Below are positions 57,994 to 64,000 of a stretch of 64,000 bases of DNA, one piece after another. Below the pieces are notes generated by a model that saw only the letters and a program-made list of their open reading frames with translations, ran no database searches and was not told the origin of the DNA. Positions within the stretch are counted from its first letter, which is position 1. Each line of letters starts with the position of its first letter. Source of the stretch: Viscum album. Taxonomy: Eukaryota; Streptophyta; Magnoliopsida; Santalales; Viscaceae. The stretch is from NCBI GenBank assembly GCA_963277665.1, contig OY728137.1, positions 1,176,848,670-1,176,912,669 of the forward strand, given 5' to 3'. Both the position numbers and the translations under genes were made by a program.

Positions 57994-58725
57994 ACAATCT
58001 CAAAAATTAGGTGACTGTGAATAACAATTACCCACTGCCAAGGATTGACAACCTCATTTATTAGCTCATGGGACAAAGATGTTTCTCGAAGATAGACATC
58101 AAACCAGGAAATCACCAGCTCATAGTTCGAGATGAGGATGTGCAGAAGACGGCCTTCAGGTGTCGTTACAACCACTATGAGTTCTTCGTTATGCCCTTCG
58201 GCATAACCAACACTCCAGCAGTGTTCATAAGTCTCAGGAATAGGATATTCCATCCATTCCTCGATCTCTTTGTCGTAGTCTTCTTCTAAGACATACTGAT
58301 CTACTCGACTACTGAGGAGGATCATGCCTACCATTTGCAGGTAGTACTGGAAACACTCTGAGAGCACCAGATTTTTGGTAATCTCTCGAAGTGCAAGTAT
58401 TGGATTCGAGAGGTTCAATTTTTGGGACACCTTATCTCGGAGGCTGGAGTTACAGTGGATATAGAAAATATTGAGGTGGTACTTGCATTGGACCCACCCA
58501 TGAGTGTGACGGAGGTACACATTTTCTTGGGTTGGGCTGGCTACTACCAGATATTCGCTCCATACTTCTCCGGAGATGCAGCCCCACTTTTATCCTTGAC
58601 AAAGAAGGGGAAACCCTTTGTGTGGTCGGAGAGATGCCAGCAGAGCTTTTAGCAGTTGAGTCAGAGGCTAACTAGTGCCCCCATATTGAGGCTTCCAGGG
58701 GAATGCATAGAGTACGTAGTCTACT
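57994..58725 (+). pseudogene. Element C reverse transcriptase, C-terminal part
   Basis: Resumes the gene after element [31 protein letters not shown] (first catalytic Asp), [26 protein letters not shown]-stop-DILIYS and FLGHLISEAGV, followed by AGYYQIF. The catalytic FIDD box is damaged: Ile-Asp has become Phe followed by TAA (58287-58289), leaving one Asp. Further stops lie near 58056 and 58650. The frame is continuous with the 58068 and 58422 openings. The enzyme cannot work. Confidence 0.88.
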
Positions 58726-59172
58726 ATGACGCATCAGGGACTGGACACGGGGGGTTTCCTAAATCATGAGAGAGAAGTGACTGCATATAGTTCTCGGATG
58801 CTGAGACAACCTGAGAAGAACTACGATACTCATGGCCTAGAGTTAGACGCGGTGTTATTTTCCTTAAAGGCGTGGAAAAACTATCTTATAGGGGAACATT
58901 TTTCCTTGTACTATGATCACAATAGTCTCAGGTATATCTTCTCTCAGAAGGACCGGAAACTGATATAATAGTGGTGGCTTGAATTCCTCCAGGACTATGA
59001 CTTCCAGATAGTCTATACACCTAGAAAGGGGAACATAGTAGCAGATGCGCTCAGCAGGATATCATGTATTCATCTGCTAGGAGAGGCGATAGAGACGTTG
59101 GCCGCATTGAAAATATCCTTTGTGGATAGGGATGGAGCATCCTATCTACAATATCTTACAGTAACTCCCCCA
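58726..59172 (+). pseudogene. Element C RNase H
   Basis: The DASGTGHGG motif is followed by a frameshift in a run of six G's (~58748-58755); the downstream frame then reads HEREVTAYSSRMLRQPEKNY, YYDHNSLRYIFSQKD and, after TAA-TAG, WWLEFLQDYDF and PRKGNIVADALSRI. These are the usual RNase H blocks of Ty3/gypsy elements, with the catalytic Asp in YDHNSL kept. Two adjacent stops at ~58966-58971 separate the middle from the end. Confidence 0.85.
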
Positions 59173-60053
59173 CTACTTCAGTGAGTCAGGGAGGCCCAGC
59201 TTGGGGACACTGACTGCAGGACACGACGTGCTCAGATATCCACACAGTAGGGACCTGATGGATTTTATGAAGGTGGGGAGCACGTCGTCCTCTTTAGAGT
59301 ACATACCATGGCACATTTTCACTTCAAGAGGAGGTGTTGAGGGAGTTCCACACGTCCCCTCTAGCGGTACATCCCTGAGTGTTGATGATGTACCATGACG
59401 TTGGATGATAGTATTGGTGGCCAGGTATGAAGAAGGCGGTACCAGAGTTTGTCTCATGGTGCCTCACTTGCCAGCAGGTGAAGGGAGAGCACTAGGTACC
59501 AGTAGTCCTGGTTCAGCCATTAGAGGTCCTAGAGTGGAAGTGGGACGGAATATCCATGTAATTCGTGACGGGTCGCCCACGTACATCTAGGGGTCACAAC
59601 TCGATATGGGTGATCGTCGACCAACTCACCTGGTCGGCCCACTTCCTACCGATTGGAGAGAAGGGATCAGTTGAGAGCTTGGGAAGCCTCTATGAAAAGG
59701 AGATAGTGTGTCTTCATGGATTACCTTCTTATGTTGTCTCTGACCGTGACACACGATTTACTTATCGGCTATGGAAGGTGTTGTAGTAAGCTTTCGGGGC
59801 ACAGCTTCGCTTGAGCACCACCTTCCATCCTCAGACTGATGGTTTGACCGAGAGGACCATCCAGAACCTCAAGGACATGATTTGTGCTTGTGTCCTCGTC
59901 TTCGGTCATATATGGGTGGACCACACGACCTTTGTGGAGTTTTCCTACAACAACATCTATTACTCCACCATAGGGATGGATCCTTTTGAGGCCTTGTATG
60001 GCCGACCATGCAGATAAACACTGTTCTAGAAAAACCCTGGGGAGTCTGCACTA
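59173..60053 (+). pseudogene. Element C integrase, heavily interrupted
   Basis: The zinc-binding region survives as FHTSPLAVHP and WCLTCQQVKGEH, with several stops between. In the core the first catalytic Asp is replaced by a stop (ISM-stop-FVTGRP). The second is in YVVSDRDTRFTYRL and the Glu in TERTIQNLKDM. EFSYNNIYYSTIGMDPFEAL and YGRPCR follow, then stops near 60015. The 59565 and 59811 openings lie in one frame with each other and with the tail from 60054. Confidence 0.85.
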
Positions 60054-60630
60054 GTGGGACCAGAGATAGTGCAAGCTACCACAGAGAAGGTGCAGATCAT
60101 CCAGGAGAAAATTAAGACTGCACAAAGTAGGCAGAAGTCTTATGCTGACCGGAGACAGAGACCTCTGGAGTTGGAGGATGGCGACCACGTATTCTTACGG
60201 GTCTCACCACGACGAGTTCTATGGATATTTGGCCGAAGCAGAAAGCTCTCTCCAAGATTTATCGGACCGTTCCAGGTTCTCAGTAGTGTAGGCGATATGA
60301 ATTACCACCTAGATGTTCCACCTAAGTTGCACCGGGTGCATGATATGTTCACTGTAACCTAGCCGAGGAGATACGTGCATGACCATTTCCACGTCATTGA
60401 CCAAGGTGAGCTGGACATCGATGATGGGGCGACATTCACGGAGGTTCAAGTAGAGATTAAGGATCGACCGGAGCGGGTCCTGCATGGATGGTTGATTCCT
60501 CTAGTGCCCTTTCACTGGCATCATGGGAACCTCTAGAAGAGCACATGTGAGCGGGGGGGCTCAGATGCTTGCTTAGTACACCCATTTGTTCCCCTAGTGT
60601 GTGTTGTAGCTTTACGGGGATGTAAATCCC
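60054..60630 (+). pseudogene. Element C integrase C-terminus with degenerate chromodomain
   Basis: KIKTAQSRQKSYADRRQRPL, GDHVFLRVSPRRVLW and KLSPRFIGPFQVLSSVGD mark the integrase tail. After a TAG at ~60360 the same frame gives RRYVHDHFHVIDQGEL, then RPERVLHGWLIPLVPFHW, which fits the first half of a chromodomain. The expected E-x-TWE stretch is disrupted by a further stop. It ends near the polypurine tract, as expected for the end of pol. Confidence 0.78.
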
Positions 60631-60649
60631 TAAGGTGGGGGTAATGAAA
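60631..60649 (+). promoter_or_regulatory. Element C polypurine tract
   Basis: TAAGGTGGGGGTAATGAAA directly before the 3' LTR start TGTCCCGGAAA. Confidence 0.8.
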
Positions 60650-60810
60650 TGTCCCGGAAATTTCAAGGAATTTTTATTCATAAAATCTTTGGAATTTTAC
60701 GAATCCACATTTTTTGATGGCGCTTGATTCCGAGGCCCGGTGTGCTCGGAATCAATTTCTGAATTTTTGTTCAGGTATGTTCAGTAGATGTACGAGCAAG
60801 TTTTTATAAC
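60650..60810 (+). repeat. Element C 3' LTR, first 161 bp, truncated by LTR E
   Basis: Matches 40296-40464 base by base with substitutions (GGAATTTTACGAATCCACAT against GGAATTTTACGAGTCCGCAT). It ends at GTTTTTATAAC, where the LTR at 60811 begins. Confidence 0.85.
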
Positions 60811-62631
60811 TATAACATCCCAGGTAAATAACTAATATTACATTCTCATGTTTATCAATATTTTTGTATAAAATTTTAATATTACTTTAAATGGAATGCT
60901 ATGCTCGATGGTGTACCCAATACGCAACAACGAGATTCTTTGAAATCTTAAGTTGCACACTAATAATATAATATTATTATTTTTAATAGTTAATGCCTAG
61001 CCGTTGTAATGGAGGGAATGAACAGAACTGAATAAAAAATGATTAAATATGTTTGTTAAATATTTTTACATTTATCCAATAAATTTTAGAGGCTTAAATT
61101 GAAAATGAATCCAATTTTAAGAATAAATACTTTAATATATTTAAAATATTATTTTACATCCTTTTGATGGAGAACCTTTTTTAAATATAACTTTTGAAAA
61201 ATTTATAAGCACTATTTTCCAAAATAAAATTATTCTTCAGAATTGGGAAATTGAAATCTACTTTGGATAAATTTTTGGTTTTTTTCTGACAATGTTCATT
61301 TTTTAATGAATAGTGAAAAATACTGCATTTTTCTTCAAAAATGCTTTTTCATCAAATTTAATTATATGGGTAGATTATCTGTTTTAATTGTTTTAAAGAG
61401 TAATTAGAATATATTTTTACCATTTAATTCAATGGTGGTCATTAGAATTAATTTTACTTTGAAAATGGACATAAACAAGTGTCAATCTTTTAATATATAT
61501 TGTTTCTTAAAAACACGCTATTTGTATTGACAGCGGGAATTAACTATATGATTTATTAATGAAACTTCTATGTTTTGAATTTGGTAAAATGGAAATAATT
61601 TCCGAATTTGGAATGTAAAATATATCTTCTGGTTAATTTTTGGTAATTTTTTGATAATGTTTTTTTTAAAGAATAGTGAAAAATACATTTTTTTTAATTC
61701 AAAATTGCCTTTTCATCCAATTTATTTATATATTTATATTGTATTTTTAATTGTTTTTAAATTATAATTGAATTATTTTATTATAAATTAATACAATTTT
61801 GTTTATTGGATGTAATTTCACTTTTCAATTGGATGAAAAAACAAGTCAATCTTTTGATTAATTTTACTTCTTAAAAACTCGTCTTTTGTTTTGACAATGG
61901 GATTTACTTTTAAATTAATTACTACAATTTATATGTTTTTAATATGATAAAATGGATTCCATATTTGGAATCAGAAGTTCAAAATTATGTAATTAATACT
62001 CTTTTGTTTTTTGTCATTATGAATAGAAACGACGAAAATTATCTTTAATTATTGTGTTTAATTAGTAATCTGGTAATTAAGGATAAGAAAATAATATCAA
62101 AAAAATATAAAATTACCCCAACATGTGTCATAATGATATTGGTGGTGTCATGAAAAACCATTGGATTCCTTGTTCCAACCATGGGACCCCATGGAATCAC
62201 TTTAGTGTGATTGTGACCTTTTATCATATTTTTTTAAAGAAAGGAACATGTATCCAATGTATGTATCACCTAAGTAAAATAATTTTAATTATGTCTAAAA
62301 AAGTGATCTATTATACTATAAATAGTCATTGGAAAGATAAATTTATTTTCTACATCATAGTATTTTTTTAATAATTTTTATACATTATATAAATTAATTT
62401 TTTTATGGCAGTATTATGATGTAGCGATTACCTCATTAATGAACAATTTAAATAAAATGAAAAGATAATGTAAAATATAAGAAAAAATTTTCAAAAACCT
62501 ATTATATGAGTATATTTCAAACACTTATCAAATTATATTCTAAATATATCAATTTGTGACCTTTAAAATCCGAAACTCATATTAATATAAAGTTACATTT
62601 CTTGACTTTCCAAGAGTGCCCTCCTCCCTCT

Positions 62632-62639
62632 TATAAAAA
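62632..62639 (+). promoter_or_regulatory. TATA box of LTR E
   Basis: CCTCCCTCTTATAAAAAGGC, the same core as in elements G and B. Transcription would be expected to start near 62665. Confidence 0.62.
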
Positions 62640-62809
62640 GGCCCCCAGCACTACCTCCATACCCACACCTCTCAAGCCATAGGATCAGACAAGATCTACT
62701 CATTGTATCTATCCACATCCCTTTATTCATCATATAAGCCTTATCTTAGGCAGAAAACTCTTCAATAAAACCTTTTGGTTCAAACGAAGAGGAGTTGCTC
62801 GATTTAAAG

Positions 62810-62811
62810 GT
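62810..62811 (+). promoter_or_regulatory. Candidate 5' splice donor in LTR E
   Basis: TTAAAG|GTAACG, 178 bases from the TATA box. Confidence 0.45.
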
Positions 62812-62982
62812 AACGTCCTCACTTGTGTTCTTTTGATTTATTTTGTTTCTCCAACCCTCTAAACTATTTTTATTGCTTTATATTGTAAAAAAAACAATAT
62901 ATTCAATATACTAGGATGTGTTTATGATAATTATTTGAGCTACACTTACACACACCTCCGTCTAATGGTTAAAGAACATATT

Positions 62983-63017
62983 GTTTCTGTGGATGGCAAA
63001 TTACTGCCTCACGAAAC
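62983..63017 (+). other. LTR leader stem-loop h2 (LTR E)
   Basis: Perfect nested arms GTTTC/GAAAC, GTG/CAC, GGC/GCC around AAATTACT. Its centre is ~365 bases from the TATA box, the same place as h2 in A, B and G. Confidence 0.68.
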
Positions 63018-63187
63018 GATGATTGTTCTATCATCTCCTACCACCTCTCATGGTGGCCATTATGATGGAAATATATTTTTCTATTATATTTATTATATTT
63101 ATTTCCTCTCTGTGCTTCTGTATATTACATTTAAAACATTCCTTTATGCTTATCATGTTGTGCAAATGCGATAGTTTCATTTGAGGA

Positions 63188-63207
63188 AGTGTGGACTACC
63201 GCACACT
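63188..63207 (+). other. LTR leader stem-loop h1 (LTR E)
   Basis: AGTGTG/CACACT around GACTACCG. The core GGACTACCG equals the complement of the A/B h1 core. Confidence 0.65.
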
Positions 63208-63354
63208 CAAGTGATGTGACTCGTTCATACAATACATGGAATGTATAAAGAATGAAATTAATGAGAATATTTGACCTATATAACATATATATTATACTGG
63301 AATTATAATATATATATTTATCATTTAGTTTTAATTTCATTAAATACGAAATAT

Positions 63355-63413
63355 AAATGAAAGTAGTGTTCAGGCGTACGTACGGCTTACCGTCTCCATG
63401 AACGGTGCATTTC
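63355..63413 (+). other. LTR leader stem-loop h0 (LTR E)
   Basis: Arms AAATG/CATTT and GTTCA/TGAAC, palindrome CGTACGTACG, inner stem ACGG-CTTA-CCGT, then TCTC, as in the other families. Confidence 0.7.
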
Positions 63414-64000
63414 CTTTCTCAACTTTAAATGTTATGTAATATTATAAATGAAAGTATATAATGGATATATACAATATATATTATATCTAAATCATGAATA
63501 TAATTCTGGATATAATGGATATTTTACCACATGAACAACTTGTAATTATAATAAGTTTATTTTTCACTCAAGTACAAATGATCGACAAAATGACCTTTAT
63601 TAACTTAAATAATTACATAATGTTCATAACATGGTTATAAGTGATATAAAAGGAATAATGAAATTGGAAAAGGTTCTTAAGAAATTAGAAATTAACTCTA
63701 GTTTATTATTCAAGAATATAAATAAATGAACAAGACAAGTCAGACTTGAGGTAAGGGATCCTACCTCACTCTTTCTTTTTAAGTACTCTCTTTTATGACA
63801 TTTATTTTAATCTCATCGGTATTATGTTTGGGGATGTTATTTTATATTCCTCATTATTTACTTTTTATTTTCATATTACGAGAGACCCTATTTCATTTCA
63901 TAATTCCATTTTTGGATGTTTTAACTATCGCTGTTAGGCTGCCGAGTTTTCGAAAGGTATTTTTCATCTCACTTTTATTCTCGTGGGATTTATGCTACAT

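Larger units (their letters stand above)
40296..60810 (+). mobile_element. Element C, Ty3/gypsy chromovirus interrupted by D and by E
   Basis: A plus-strand element with a 3.5 kb 5' LTR, primer-binding site, gag, protease and reverse transcriptase, which is split at 46010/57994 by element D. RNase H, integrase and a degenerate chromodomain follow, then a polypurine tract and the first 161 bp of the 3' LTR (60650-60810). There LTR E is inserted. The gag-pol frame holds many stops and at least one frameshift. It is inserted in LTR E', after TTACT. The other side of its target duplication is outside the window. Confidence 0.88.
60811..64000 (+). repeat. LTR E (plus orientation), runs off the window
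   Basis: Starts TATAACATCCCAGGTAAATAA and aligns with E' (36777-40295) throughout. In sense order: TATA 62632-62639, donor-like GT 62810-62811, stem-loops 62983-63017, 63188-63207 and 63355-63413. It is inserted in the 3' LTR of element C, so it is younger than C. Small ORFs (62045-62371, 62935-63340) have no family match. Its right end and interior lie beyond the window. Confidence 0.82.

Overview
This window looks like intergenic heterochromatin from a large plant genome. It is built almost entirely of nested, decayed LTR retrotransposons of the Ty3/gypsy superfamily. I see no intact host gene, rRNA, tRNA or CRISPR array. The plant assignment rests on chromovirus polyproteins (chromodomain after integrase, Tekay/Del type), primer-binding sites complementary to initiator methionine tRNA, unusually long LTRs of 3.5 to 4.9 kb, and deep nesting. 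The species cannot be named from the sequence.

Layout, left to right. 1-4596 is the 5' end of element A (minus strand: gag start, leader, 5' LTR). 4597-6415 plus 19523-~19800 is an older plus-strand LTR remnant, H. Element B (6421-19517, minus strand) is inserted in H with a perfect TCTCA target duplication; it has two ~4 kb LTRs and a broken gag-pol. 20390-30807 is element G (minus strand), gutted to a gag remnant and holding a tRNA-derived SINE-like insertion. 30808-36776 is a T/G-rich, C-poor block with no recognised gene, bounded by a diverged direct repeat. 36777-40295 is a plus-strand LTR, E'. It is interrupted by element C (plus strand, 40296-60810). C's reverse transcriptase is split by element D (46011-57993, minus strand), which has ~4.9 kb LTRs and a 2.2 kb non-autonomous interior. 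C's 3' LTR is cut after 161 bp by a second E-family LTR (60811 to the window end).

How the parts relate. The LTRs of A, B, G, E' and E have diverged in sequence but share one transcript-leader plan in their own sense strand. A TATA box is followed 177-178 nt later by a consensus 5' splice donor, 362-365 nt later by a first stem-loop, then by further stem-loops every ~190 nt. The stem-loops share the core CGG-nnTA-CCG, usually with the palindrome CGTACGTACG beside it, while their arms differ in sequence but stay self-complementary. This covariation points to selection on RNA (or cruciform DNA) structure and is the most interesting signal in the window. All polyproteins carry stops and frameshifts, so none of the elements shown here can encode a working set of proteins.
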